From NCBI GenBank assembly GCA_024336345.1, contig JANFOG010000005.1, positions 558,001 through 622,000 on the forward strand: 64,000 nucleotides of DNA, given 5' to 3'. Within the stretch, counting starts at the first letter, position 1, and each line of letters begins with the position of its first letter. The notes below the pieces were generated by a model. That model ran no database searches. It saw only the letters and a program-made list of their open reading frames with translations, and was not told the origin of the DNA. Shown piece by piece: positions 10,891 to 22,410 of the stretch. The DNA is from Mariannaea sp. PMI_226. Lineage: Eukaryota > Ascomycota > Sordariomycetes > Hypocreales > Nectriaceae. Made by a program: the position numbers and the translations under genes.

Positions 10891-13800
10891 TCATTGATCC
10901 CCTTTCACATCCTCAGTGGCTTGGTCCGCGTCTCCCATTTCGACATCCTTGTCATGCTCGTAGGTTTCCTTGATGTCCTTCGTAGTCTCAGTCTCGGCTT
11001 TGGTGCTCGCCTCCACGGCACGGTTCTCTTTGTCGCCATCAGGTGAGGCCTTCTCGATACCGCTTGAAGCCTTCTGCTCGCTAGTGTCTCGGTCCTTCTT
11101 CCACCAGTTACCCGATATCTCGCCTCGCATTCGTCCTATTCTCTCCTTTTCTTTTTCCCACTCTTCTCCGCTAATGTTTTCCCATCCGCTCTTGACCTCC
11201 AGCATCGCCTTGCGCATGCGCTCTCGTCGAGCCTTGCCTCGAAGTCTTGCTTGTGGCTGAGCTCCATTCTCAACCCACCGCACACTTTTGATCATGAAGC
11301 TGATGCCATCATGGACTGTGTGTCGGTTGCCGTACTCACCACCAAATTCTCGACTCGAAATACCGTGTCGTGTTGTAGCGCTGTACTTCTGCAATCTTGG
11401 AAGGATCAAGATGTTGACATGCAAGTCACGTTGTGGGGGGATCGACATCGGGCCGCCAGTAGGCGGTGCTGTGATGAGGCCCTCGGATTCGAGATCAACC
11501 GTAGATCCAGGGTTCTTCTTCCGTCGCTTGGTCTCGTGGGGGCCGTTAAGATCCAGGAGGGAACTATCAACTTCTTCTGCCCATTCACCCTTGATCCATC
11601 CACTATGTATGCAGGCGGCCACGACATCAGAATCGTCCGTGTACACGTCAGATCCCCAGAGGTAACCTCGAGAGGTAATCTCCTCTCGTGACACGGGGGA
11701 CAGGTGCACGCGTGCAACCTTGACAGTCAAGGTGCAGTTTTCTTTGTCCTTAATCAGGTCCCAAGGCAGGGGCTTGGGATTTGATGCAAATGATCGGTGA
11801 GTCGACGTGCTAGGTATGAGTCGACCAGCCTTCAGCCCAGGTTCGTAGATGAAGTCGCCCAAGTGATGCCTGGGGCGGCCGGCCACTGAATCCAATACTG
11901 CCTTAGAAGAAATCATAGTCTTGATCCTCGGGGGGATAGCGGGCGCGACAGGTTGTGATTGTTTCACAGGCGATACATTATGGATGTGAGTTACTCTTGG
12001 ACCATGGTGATGGTGAGGGACAGGTGCAGGCTTGTCGGTGGATGGTCCAGACACGTTGCTGCTTTTAACGTTTTTAAACGGGACAGCTCCCGGAGCTTGT
12101 CCGACGGAAGTATCTGCCGGATGATGATGGTGGTGGTGGCTGGAAGGCCGGTTAGCGAATACAAGATTCTGCAGAAGCTCAGTGCGTCTGGATACATACT
12201 GATGATGGTGATGATGAGCGTGGGGTTTGGGCTTCTTGGCTCGGCCTCCGGGAGTGAGCCGCCCACTCTCATCATCAGGCTTGTCATCATCCTTGAGCTT
12301 TCTCCGTCTACCTTTAGTCGCCTTTCCTGTAGCATCCGGTCCTGATTCGGGGGTTGTCGTGTCCATGTCCTCGCGTTTCGCTAGCATAGCATTGGTAAAT
12401 GGGATGGCAGCTCCAGACCCTATGGGACTCGATACTCCACCAATAAGACCGTTTCCAATACCGGCAAACATACGGCCGAACTCGCTCTTGATGCCTGGCT
12501 CTCCAGCTGGGCCGGGTTGTTGAAGCTGAGCACCCTGCACCGCCTGTGGCAGTGGCGAGATTCTGCCTTTGCGGTTCATCTCCTGTATCGCGAGCAAATT
12601 ACGGCCGCCAACTATGGACGAACTGGTCGCTGCGTCTTCGTTGTTCCTGTGTCGGGGTGACTCGTATTGGCCGGGGCCATGGGCACCGTTGTATGCAATC
12701 GAGGGTGGGGGTGGTGCTTCCTCACCAGGCCGCGGTCGATGTGGGGGAGGTTGCTGTTGCGGGTGGAGGAGGTTCATTCGAGCTCGATCTGGGGATTCGT
12801 AAGGTTGTGGAGGAGCGGATGGTGCATTCTGGGGAGGTGCGTGAGAGACTGGGGGATAACGTTCCGGAGGTACAGTTGGGTAGGCGGGGCCGTGGGATGG
12901 ATACGGTGCCGTGGAGGGAGGATAATCCGGGTGCGGTCGCTGGTGATCCATCGGCGCCCGGTAAGTCGGATCGGGACCCTGTCGGCCCCAGTGAGCTTCC
13001 CGTGGGTCCCTTGGGTCCCTAGGGTCTCTTGGATCTCTTGGATCTCGAAGGTCTCTAGGGTCCCTAATCTCTCGAGGATCTCGCGGGTCTCTCATTTCAC
13101 GAGGATCTCGAGGGTCTCTAATCTCACGAGTGTCTCGAGGATCGCGCGCATCGGGAGGTCGACCATAAGGAGTAGGATTTCGAGGAGGTTCTCGTTGCCC
13201 GTATTCGCTGGGATGCATCGGATGTCGCCCAGCATCGCTCCCAGAATATGCTCGTTCCCTTCTCTCACGATCCCGCTGCTCAGCCTCGCCTCGTTCTCGT
13301 TCCGCTCGGTATCTATCATCGTAAGGATATGGTCTCAAGCCCGTTCTCTCAGGGTTGTACTCCATCGCAGGCGGGCCCATGTCGTCACGTCTGGCATAGG
13401 CCTCTTCAGGGCCAGGAGCTCGACCCATCTCCATAGGTCTAGGGGGAATCCCCTGGTAAACCTTGGGCTGGCTGCTCGGTCGTGGAGGCGGGCCTGGTGG
13501 CAGGCGGCTGGGGTCCCTAACGTGCTCGCCCGACGCGGAGTGGTGACGCGAATGATATGCGGACGGAGTGCCATAACGTGGCACTTCAGGGGTTGAATAG
13601 TGTCCTTGAGGAGAAGCTCGAGGGTCATACGGTCTCTGGTGATCGGGGGTTTGCGGCCGTCGGAAGGGAGGATATTCTGTTGTAGCGGAGTGCATCCGAG
13701 GCGAAGCGTGCACAGCAGGTGCGAAAGGGGGGCCTGTTACGGGCGCCGACGAGTGTGACGGGAAGTGCGATGGGGGTGGAGGCTGAGAATCTCGGTGGCT

Positions 13801-14544
13801 CGCCGGAGGCGGACCACCCAACATCGACGATATCGACATGGTACTCCCACCACTGTTAGTTCGAGCAATTGAGCTCAGAGCCGGGAGCTCTCGACCGGAT
13901 GGAAACGACATGGGAGGGCCGACGGCTACGGGAGGTGCTCGAGGTGGAGGAGGTCCATATCCCATCATACTGTGCGTCTGCTGGCCTGGTTGTGGCGGTT
14001 GCCCTCCCGGTTGGGGAGGCGAGTTCGTAGGCGGCATGCTGTGGTTCAGATCTCGCTGCGAGGAGAGCGATAAGGCCAGATGAGGTCGCGTGCGGCCTGC
14101 GTCCCGCAGAGACAATGGCGCAGAGGTGGAGTGGAAGGGTGTATCGGAGGTTTGTCGTGGGAATAGCTTGTGGGCGGCATACGCAGAGCTCAAGCCGGGG
14201 CTCCAAGTTTGGGGATACGATTTAGACGCGTGCTGCGACGGCGGCCGCAGGGAAGAGTTGAAGGTAGAGAGAGGCGGCGACGGAGAAGCAGTTGAGGCGA
14301 CGGCCGGGTCGGCACCGATGAAGCTGCTCGCGGGAGCAGTAGAGGTGTGCGATGATGCTGATAGTGATGTTGATGCTGATGCAGGTGTAAGTGTAGGTGT
14401 AGGTGTAGGTGCAGATGCAGGAGTCGAACCTGTTGTTGGGGGAGGAAAGGAACCTGAAAGTGGATGCGCAGAAGGGGTTTGGAAAGGAGAGCGTGCGTAG
14501 GGCGACGGCTGGAAGGGAAGCTTGGGCGGGTGCCGTGGATCCAT
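10891..14544 (-). CDS. rxt3: Rxt3-domain subunit of the Rpd3L histone deacetylase complex
   Basis: The frame from ATG 14544 to 10891 is open for 1217 codons, but a perfect intron (GTATGT donor at 12199, GCTAAC branch point, TTCCAG acceptor ending at 12140) lies inside it. Removing its 60 nt fuses two His runs and gives 1197 residues. Residues 1-800 are disordered: Pro/Ser/Thr-rich, then an Arg-Asp-Pro repeat tract near 465-515, then basic patches. The Rxt3 domain spans about residues 890-1090 of the unspliced numbering and contains [20 protein letters not shown]. The C-terminus is charged and helical. In yeast Rxt3 belongs to the large Rpd3L corepressor and acts in nuclear chromatin repression; fungal homologs are much longer than the yeast protein, as here. 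Confidence 0.92.
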   Translation of the reverse strand: MDPRHPPKLPFQPSPYARSPFQTPSAHPLSGSFPPPTTGSTPASAPTPTPTLTPASASTSLSASSHTSTAPASSFIGADPAVASTASPSPPLSTFNSSLRPPSQHASKSYPQTWSPGLSSAYAAHKLFPRQTSDTPFHSTSAPLSLRDAGRTRPHLALSLSSQRDLNHSMPPTNSPPQPGGQPPQPGQQTHSMMGYGPPPPRAPPVAVGPPMSFPSGRELPALSSIARTNSGGSTMSISSMLGGPPPASHRDSQPPPPSHFPSHSSAPVTGPPFAPAVHASPRMHSATTEYPPFRRPQTPDHQRPYDPRASPQGHYSTPEVPRYGTPSAYHSRHHSASGEHVRDPSRLPPGPPPRPSSQPKVYQGIPPRPMEMGRAPGPEEAYARRDDMGPPAMEYNPERTGLRPYPYDDRYRAERERGEAEQRDRERRERAYSGSDAGRHPMHPSEYGQREPPRNPTPYGRPPDARDPRDTREIRDPRDPREMRDPRDPREIRDPRDLRDPRDPRDPRDPRDPREAHWGRQGPDPTYRAPMDHQRPHPDYPPSTAPYPSHGPAYPTVPPERYPPVSHAPPQNAPSAPPQPYESPDRARMNLLHPQQQPPPHRPRPGEEAPPPPSIAYNGAHGPGQYESPRHRNNEDAATSSSIVGGRNLLAIQEMNRKGRISPLPQAVQGAQLQQPGPAGEPGIKSEFGRMFAGIGNGLIGGVSSPIGSGAAIPFTNAMLAKREDMDTTTPESGPDATGKATKGRRRKLKDDDKPDDESGRLTPGGRAKKPKPHAHHHHHQYVSRRTELLQNLVFANRPSSHHHHHHPADTSVGQAPGAVPFKNVKSSNVSGPSTDKPAPVPHHHHGPRVTHIHNVSPVKQSQPVAPAIPPRIKTMISSKAVLDSVAGRPRHHLGDFIYEPGLKAGRLIPSTSTHRSFASNPKPLPWDLIKDKENCTLTVKVARVHLSPVSREEITSRGYLWGSDVYTDDSDVVAACIHSGWIKGEWAEEVDSSLLDLNGPHETKRRKKNPGSTVDLESEGLITAPPTGGPMSIPPQRDLHVNILILPRLQKYSATTRHGISSREFGGEYGNRHTVHDGISFMIKSVRWVENGAQPQARLRGKARRERMRKAMLEVKSGWENISGEEWEKEKERIGRMRGEISGNWWKKDRDTSEQKASSGIEKASPDGDKENRAVEASTKAETETTKDIKETYEHDKDVEMGDADQATEDVKGDQ
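13000..13160 (-). repeat. 9-bp coding repeat (Asp-Pro-Arg) within rxt3
   Basis: On the minus strand a 9-bp unit of the type GAT-CCN-CGN, with interspersed Arg-Glu-Ile/Met variants, repeats more than a dozen times and encodes an RDP-rich low-complexity tract. Third-position variation shows the array is not freshly duplicated, apart from the last few near-identical DPR units. Confidence 0.85.
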
Positions 14545-17500
14545 GGCGCCGAAATTTTAGCTCGAAAATTCCGCCGGCGGATGACGAGGGCCCCCGGAAA
14601 ATCAAGCAGCCACCAGCGCCAGTAGTGCGCTAAATATTTTCTGGGTGACAACCTACCCAGCAAACACACAAAATCTCCAAGGACCCCAGTTTACCGGGAG
14701 AAAGAGGGAGAGGAAACCGAAGCTCTGGGGACGAGGACACAGAGAGAGGATCACGCAACAGGTCTTCACAGTAATTGCTGAGCGAGTAGTGGGCAAAAGG
14801 AGGAACGGAACGGAAGACCATCAGCAAGCTTGCGGTTTGGTACTGCGACTTCGAGGCCCGACTCAAACACTAATCGGTCGCTCCAAAGACGTTTGCTTGT
14901 TGCTTGCTTGCTTGCTGCACCCCCGTGAGACGCACGCTCGTGAGAGAGCTCCCTTACTTCTCCACCACCAAAAGCCAAAAAAAAAATCCACCATGCGATA
15001 AATCACACAGACGCAAGGCACCAACCGATGAAGGGTCAAGTGACTGGTCAACAGACAACGCAGGACAGCTCGACGTGCAGCAGCGCGAGCAGCTTTCGAA
15101 ACGGTGTGGCTGGCAGGGCGGCAACGGTGCGATCTATGACGAGCTTTGTGATGATCTTCAGGGCAGAGCACTCATGCGAAGAAGAGTAAATTGGATCGAA
15201 TTTTTTTTCGTAATGATTCTGAAGGAAAAAGACGGCAAGAGTGAATCATGTTCTAGAATATACCACGGACAAGATCATGAACCAAAAAACAGCCTGGACC
15301 ACCACACATTTCGGGATCCCTTTGTCAGGTCTGGGGCCAGATGTGAAGATGCAACCATCTCAACAGGAGCGTGACCCCTACGGCACAGTATCTGACGGCA
15401 GAGGCCTGCGTGTGCCGACCTACCTAACTCGTGACAGGCATAGGCTCAAAAGTGAAAATTCCCAGGGACCATCACTAGCCCATGAACGACAGCCAAGCAC
15501 AACAGGGATCGATGCTGTGGCCATGCTCGGCGAGGGGAGCAAAGGCACTAGTGGCTCTGAGACATGGGGGGGGCAGATTGTGCACCAAAAAAAAAAAAAT
15601 CCGTGGCACACCACAAAGTAAAGTGGAGGCGTCCAGGCTTTCATGAGGAGCTTGTTCATTCATGTGTACTCTATGCACACCTCGACCAGAGGAGTGTCGT
15701 ATTCATGTCCCTCCCGTTCCGCATCCTGGACAAAAGCAAGCTTGAGAGGCGAGATTGAGACCGGACTCCGTACTAAGTCACGCTTTTTTGCGGAATCGAA
15801 GTTGTAGTCACTGGCAAATGCGATCTTGGCGGTACATGCTTACGGCCTTTCTTCCTGCATCCGAATTTTAGCAAAAGAGTATCAGGCCTCTTCTCGATGT
15901 CTCTGACCAGCCGCATTCTGAAGCCTTAGTTGAGACGATTCCCGCTCAAGTCCAACCTACTTACTATGGGCGGGTGCGCAAGCCACCTGCCCAACCTGCA
16001 GCCTGTCGTATGTAAGAGAAATGCAAACGACAGGTGGCTGGGACATGACCATATCCAGAGCCATGCAGCCAATGCTTAACAAGGCCTCACACATTAGGTA
16101 CCTCAGGAAGTTTGCTTCGAACGTGCATGCACTCATTCGACCGACGTCATACAAGCTTGCATACCTCCCTCCAACTCGTCAACTTACGTATCTGCACTCT
16201 ATGCCTGGTCCTGGTCCTGGTCGTTGGTGCCTTTGTCGCTTTCAAAAATTGGAATCGACGATTTCCTTTCTAATCGCATTGGCAATCGATCTGTGCGCTC
16301 CCATTTGCGCCAAGCTGGCGGCTATTTCCGCAACGGCAATCGATTTTGTTTTGTGCGTATAGGTAGTACAACGTGTAATCGATACGTACCTTGAACAGCT
16401 CGTGCGATATGCTTGTGCAGGGATGATCCGGGTTGGGTCGCATGGGATCGGTCCTCGCCAGGGCGGCTTGTCCGTCGCTTCGTCTGACTTGTTCCATCAT
16501 TTCGAGATGTGTTGTGGCCATTAGCCCATGCTCACTCACACTCACTCACACACACACACACACGCACCCATGGTCAAAATTTCACATGTTTTGGCTCCTA
16601 ACAAGCGCGGGTATTCCAGATGCATCCTCAACTCCGGTCCACATTAGCATTTGCATATCCTCGACTCCTTCTCGGAGAGTCGAGTCAGGCATTGTCGCAA
16701 ACAAGCTGGAGCTGTTTCTCTGCTTCATTTTACACCGCCTGGGGCTCGCTTCTTCTGCCGGCAGTTAGTAGCATCATAACTAGCCACCGTTCCTCCTTTC
16801 CCCCATGCCGTCGTCATGACTGCTCCGCTCTGCCCTGGCGGTGAGGCCACCCGATCCAGAGCGCGTGCATGGAGGAGCTCCACAGTGAAGCAAGGCATCC
16901 CTGCTCGACATCAACATCAAAATTCGGGAACTTGATTGATCCAAAAGGAAAATCTGAACACTTCAATAGGGTCGTATATCGTTCGGGAAATGATCAGCTC
17001 TATTTGTAGATGCACCCGATAAAAACTGGCCATGCCCCCTCGGTTATAGCCATGGCATGCCATGTGTTTTTGGTGCACAGCAGCAATCTTCGTCGTACTC
17101 GTGAGACCGGCGGCTTGTTGTGGTACCCGACAGAAGCCAAACAACTGGCAGGCTGAAAAACCAGGAATCTCGGGGCTCGGCGCGGCCAGGTCCAGGTGTC
17201 AACTCCTGGATTGAGCAATAGGGATTACCGTCTATTGGAGGTTGAGACAGTATCAACCCAAATGAAATGCCTTTTGTGGTCCGCAATTTCTGGCATTGTC
17301 CTATTACGTGGTTGGAAAATACGGGAGACCACGGAGCGCTCGATTTGGTTAGAAGGGCACCTACCTTATGGAGCATAGAGACGATTTATTAATTGCAGTA
17401 GTGTGCAGGCGCTCAATAAGGAAGGCGGGAGGAACCTTGGTCCGACCAACTGCAAGCTTAGATTCTTGACAATCTTGGTTTGAAGATGGCCGGAGCATAC

Positions 17501-19721
17501 CCTACAGCATCGTTCTTTATTGATCCTCCACCAAAGGAAAAATATTGCAAGCACCGACATTACCTCTCTTGAGAAACATGTGGCATCACATGTTTGGAAA
17601 ATCTGTTTTTATATATGAACTAGATTGATGATATATATTATTGGCTGAGGAAGTATTTATGGCAACTCGGTTGTAATGTCGGCTACTCACGGCAATTTTA
17701 GAATACCACAACCCAGTTCACACACAATAGTACATGAACATAGACCGTAAGACCTCCCTTCGCCAACAAGAATACGTCAAATTGCCAGCTTAACTCCAAT
17801 GGGAAGAGGAGAGCTATTCATCATGGTCCTGCCCGATCTTCATCTGCAAGATAATCATCCCCATCCTGTGCTGCATATTTCCCCGTAGTGTTTCCCCCGC
17901 CAGTGGGGCAATCCAATTATTTGATATAATTCAATCTAGGTGATCTTTGCCCAACATATAAATATACTTTAGACTCAACTAATGCTGAGGCGGCTGATTT
18001 TCTCATTTGAAGCAAATTACAAAGATCGAATAGAATGTTCAGCAGAAATGACATTAGAAATGCTCCTCTCCTCCGCCGGACCGGTAGCACCGCATTCTCA
18101 TCTTTGTCGAGTCTGTCAACCCGCCTTCGTAGGGTCAGCTCTAGCTAGTTCGCCATGTATTTGAGAATGGAGGAGACGACATCATCGTTGCGGCTGCTTT
18201 TATTCTCATTTAGGGTCATGACAGACTGAAATTTAAGCTCAGTTTCGAGGAGCATGCTATCATTTCCCCAAGGAAGCACGAGCAAGCTGCTGGCGAGATG
18301 TCACCATCACACCCGATTAGGCGTGGTGATAATTTAGATCTGAAGCTGCACGGGATCGAGTTTCGCACCAAGGTGATGCAGGGATTGAGAAAGGGGAGGC
18401 GTGGAGCTCAAGTTTATTCTTGGAGACCTGGACAGTTTTGCCGCTCTGAAAAAGGAGCTGGTCTAGATTACTGGAACTATTAAGATCTAACCATCAGGCT
18501 ATCTTACGCCCATTCGATTTTCGTTGTCCAAAATCTTTGCGTCATGTGTTGGCTTTCAGTATTGGGGAGAAACTCAAAGCTGATAGAAGTCAGCTTGAGA
18601 GACAGCTTCAAGCAGGACTATGGAGAAAGTCTAATATAGGCTAGCATATATCACAGTCTATTCCATCCCTACTATTCAAGTTCTCATATAAAGTGAATCT
18701 TCAATGATGAAGTACCTGATCTTTTCTCTCCATTAGATACTGCCTGGTTTTTTACCGCCTCCGAACACCCAGAAGCATGATATACTGTTCATTCAATACA
18801 ACTTGCACAACCAGAGGTGAACGGCATTGTCTAATTGGTTTCGGTACATACCGCACTATGGTTGTCTCCCGACTCATTGAAACGGGATATTGCGTATCTA
18901 ATGTCTCAACTTATTCCTGGTGTCTTCATTGCCTTGATCTATGAAGTTCTAGGTAGTTTTTCCCACTCGAGAGGTGATTATTACTTCTTTTCAACTATTT
19001 TGTATAGCAGAATAAGTATCGCGATAGCTTGTCTATTAGTTGGTTGATACATGAAGTGTATACATCGCTATAGGCTCATCCACAGCCAAAGGGCTACTAT
19101 GTCCCCTGAAGAAAACCTACTAGACAAGGAAGTATTTGAGAATACCTCTGTCGTAAAACTCAGTGGCATACTGTAAGTAATTCTCTACAAAGCTCGCATG
19201 ATATGGAATCCCATCCCCGCACTGGCATGGATAGCAATAAGCAGTAATCGGAAGGTCAGTAGCTGGGCTGTGATGGCCAGCGGGCACAGGGTTTTTTTTT
19301 TTTAAATACTATCTCCATCGACAAAATAAATGAGAATTCTTTTTTTTGAAGAGGTATGCATAAGCACTTGAGCCTATGCCACGGGGCGAGAATACATGAC
19401 AGCAAATGAAGCATAGAGAACCGAGTCTGCACATTAGGAAGGGGATCTAAGATGATCTTAGAGAGATGGTAAGGAAGTTGATCAGCTAATTTACTATGCA
19501 CAACAGACATGCTATATAAGGGTAGGGGATCATTGGTAGGAGTTGGATGATGTCAAAAATGAGAGTTGAGCCGGGAAAATTGCAAGATATTGGTTTATAG
19601 AACTAAATACCGCGGAAAATAGTATAGCTAGACCCAGAATCAGCCAGTAAACTAAGCAGTCTGCGCACTTTTGCTGGAGCAGAATGCAAGCTAGCCCTGC
19701 AGATCTTGGTCGTACGTGCAT
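14545..19721. other. Gene-poor 5 kb interval
   Basis: Upstream of rxt3 the sequence is purine-rich and likely contains its promoter and leader. Further right there are poly-A/T runs (near 14983 and 15587), a CTCA/CA microsatellite at 16531-16566, and an AT-richer stretch from about 17.6 to 19.6 kb. No frame shows a domain, a codon-bias-like pattern or coherent splice sites. I found no transposase, reverse transcriptase, long terminal repeat or inverted repeat, but old degraded elements cannot be excluded by eye. Confidence 0.5.
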
Positions 19722-20714
19722 TCACGTGCTGCCAAACATCTCGTTCCAGATCTCATCCGCATGGAACAGGGACGAAATATGGCCACCAGGAAACACTCGT
19801 AGCCGGGCAGACTTGTAATTCTCTACAAGCCAGTTGTTTGTGGCTCCACCGATGTCGTCTCTCTCAGATCCGATGACAAGCATGGGCTTGGAGGCATGTT
19901 CCTTGTCAAGTGCTTTGGGCTCAAACCCCCAATCCGAATGAATGACGTCGGAAACTTCCATGAATCCATCCCAATTATTGTTGCAGCGGACAGTACACTC
20001 TGCCATTTCCTCGATGAATTGATCTTCCGTCAGCTTGTTCGTTTCCAGATACTTCTTGAGGTGAACCTTTTCATCATCGTCCATCTTATTAAAGATTACT
20101 TGGTGGAGAAACTTCTTGGCACCCGGGACGTCGTGCAGCTTGGAGCCGACGACGGCTTTGAAGAGTCGCTGGAGACCGTAGAAGGGTATGAGCTGCGTTG
20201 GAGGCCCAAATGAAAAGTAATTGCCCCAGCTAAGCCCCTTCGCGTAGTCCGTGTGATATTTGAGTGGCGAGAAACCAGCGTTGAGGACGCAGCCAGCGAC
20301 CTTTCGACCAGGTGGGAACAGCTCATAGGAGGCTCCGTATAGCATCTGCGCCGCGACAGTACCGTAAGATCCGCCTGCTAAATACAGCTTATCGTACGCA
20401 TCTGTGGGATATAGATGGGCGAGCAAGGCGGTGATGTCTCTTGCAATCGTGACGTGGTATGGGACTGACTTGGGGCGCGTGCTGCAGTTTCCCATACCCG
20501 GGAGAGTTGGTGATATCCAGTGAACCCCGGCCGCGACGCATTCCTGGTTCAGCCTCGGGGCGGTGCCAACCCCAAAGAGGCCCGGAAAATAGATGATGAT
20601 GGTTCGGGACGTCGCTGGGCCGTTGTGGGCGTAGGCCAGCTGTCTGTTGTCTGGCAGCGACAGGATATGTTCCGTGTGACCTGCCACGATATCGTAGCCA
20701 GTGTTCATGGCCAT
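19722..20714 (-). CDS. Alpha/beta hydrolase
   Basis: Single-exon gene of 330 residues. The oxyanion-side HG-like segment is IIIYFPGLFGVG (about 39-50). The nucleophile elbow is LAGGSYGTV with Ser116 (GxSxG). A candidate acid is Asp286 or Asp287 in VIGSERDD, and the general base is probably His312 in FPGGHISS. The order and spacing fit an alpha/beta hydrolase with a lid inserted around residues 150-250. No signal peptide is seen, so it is probably cytosolic. The substrate is unknown: esterase, lipase-like or epoxide-hydrolase-like activity are all possible. It is divergent from the Zn2Cys6 gene with 1.7 kb between the starts, so shared control is possible but not shown. Confidence 0.88.
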   Translation of the reverse strand: MAMNTGYDIVAGHTEHILSLPDNRQLAYAHNGPATSRTIIIYFPGLFGVGTAPRLNQECVAAGVHWISPTLPGMGNCSTRPKSVPYHVTIARDITALLAHLYPTDAYDKLYLAGGSYGTVAAQMLYGASYELFPPGRKVAGCVLNAGFSPLKYHTDYAKGLSWGNYFSFGPPTQLIPFYGLQRLFKAVVGSKLHDVPGAKKFLHQVIFNKMDDDEKVHLKKYLETNKLTEDQFIEEMAECTVRCNNNWDGFMEVSDVIHSDWGFEPKALDKEHASKPMLVIGSERDDIGGATNNWLVENYKSARLRVFPGGHISSLFHADEIWNEMFGST

Positions 20715-22410
20715 AATGGATTTACTTGTAGTATTGGACGCCGATTGTGGTGGGTTGGATTGCTACTTGAGTAGAAAAGCCCGGCCTGGACGGTTGAGCA
20801 ACTTGGTTGCTTTCGGTCTGGCAGCCGGACAAGCTCCTTTTTAAATCATGAGGTAGTGCAGTATAACTTAGTCTATTGTAAACAGGCAACTATTTTCTCA
20901 CTAAAGTCATATCTCGGTATGTCTCAAGTACAGCAAAACACCAGCAGAAGATGGACGTAACCGCTGAAACTGGGGTTGGAGGGCAGACACTGATACGAAG
21001 GTCGTACTTGGTGGAGTACAGCGAACGACGATCCCGCATATTATTACAGGGATTCATCGGGCAGTTGATCGAGTTGGTACCCAGTTCCAGGCGCATCGAT
21101 TGCCTAAAAGAGGGCTGGAATACGAAATGCGAAAAGTGAGCGGGTAGCGGCGCACGATTACGGGGCGACTAGCTTTTGAAAGTACAAACAGACCGTAGGT
21201 ACTTAATCAGTCTGTACCGTCAGCGCATATTTGAAGGCATTACGCTGTACAGGTACTTATAGGCATTCTGCTCGTAGTTATCTCCTGTCCAATTGGTCCG
21301 ACAGCTAATCGAAAAAAATAGCCTGCCGTCTCTGGTTCTAATCCCTCCAGTTATTTTCCATCGCCGCCAGCATCCCGCTCCTTTTCTTCTATTTCCACCT
21401 GGAATCATCCCCTGCGAAAAATAAACAATGCTCCATAGGTAAGAACCTCGTTATGGCTTGAAAAACGCCCAAGAAAAACTAATCAGAGTGTTTCACTTGT
21501 CCGAAGTAGTTTGTTGGTTGCCTGCATACCCTATATATATCCTTCCAGGCCTCGGTTGCACGCTCTTTGGAAATATAAAACCCTTCTTCCGTATCCTGGG
21601 CTGTAGCTCGACTATTGTTTAATATCCAATTCCGGGGCTTTCCATGATCCTGCAAGTCATTCAGAGACAGCTTCCCTTCAGGTATCTTTGGGCTGGGCAG
21701 ATGAATGCAGAACAGGTAAGGTACCTATCCATCCTTCCTTCATCGCTCGGTTTTTGTGACAGCATCCAACATTCGAGAGCTTGAGCACTACCATGGGACA
21801 AATTCTCTCATTAATTACCCTGCAGTTACCGTAATTACATCCGACAAAATTACTAAAAATATGACGAGTTACGCCGGCTTCCTCCAGTTCGGCGTTGTAT
21901 CAGCTGTTTGGCTGTGTTTGCCTGCGGCGGGTTTTGCGACCAGTATCGTGCGAGATGCGGGCGTTCGTCCATTTATTGGCACACATAAGTTATCAGTCAC
22001 TGACGCTGATCACGTCTTGTCCGTATCGATACGTAGGTATAGTGCTAATTCTAATGGTACAGAGGTGCTAGAGCCGCATAGTGTCATTGTATCCTCTTCG
22101 TTCTTACACGATCTACAATATTTGATACTCACTGCGTGAAGCAGGAAGATCCTCCATTACAGTGGGCGTTGTCGACTAATAATTAGACGTGCGCCTGTGC
22201 GGACCCGTGGGCCTATTGGTTCCCTTTCTGGCAATCCTTGATTATGTTAGCCGCTTTGCCTAATAAGAGCCCAGTCGCTGGTAAGAGGACGCCTAGCCGT
22301 AAAACTAACCGACTGCATACCCAATCTGTACGGAGTAAATACGTCTCAACATAATACGAACACGACTCCTGCAAGCAGTTCTGAAGTTTGTAGGAAATGG
22401 AGACATCATT
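20715..22410. other. Divergent intergenic region, hydrolase and Zn2Cys6 gene
   Basis: Probably holds the promoters of both flanking genes. An open frame at 21861-22139 (+) is listed separately as a weak secreted-protein candidate. Nothing else is supported. Confidence 0.5.
21861..22139 (+). CDS. Weak candidate: small secreted or membrane protein
   Basis: The ATG at 21861 opens a frame of 92 residues. The N-terminus, MTSYAGFLQFGVVSAVWLCL followed by PAAGFA, looks like a signal peptide with cleavage near residue 26, and one N-glycosylation motif (NGT) lies in the mature part. No domain is recognised, the frame has only two cysteines and no conserved pattern. It may be chance; homologs in related fungi or transcript reads would be needed to accept it. 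Confidence 0.2.
   Translation: MTSYAGFLQFGVVSAVWLCLPAAGFATSIVRDAGVRPFIGTHKLSVTDADHVLSVSIRRYSANSNGTEVLEPHSVIVSSSFLHDLQYLILTA

Noticed and set aside
12667..13596. 309-codon plus-strand frame opposite rxt3
   Set aside because: It is an antisense shadow of the Asp-Pro-Arg repeat and Pro-rich coding sequence; its Ser/Arg repeats mirror that tract and no start context or domain is seen.
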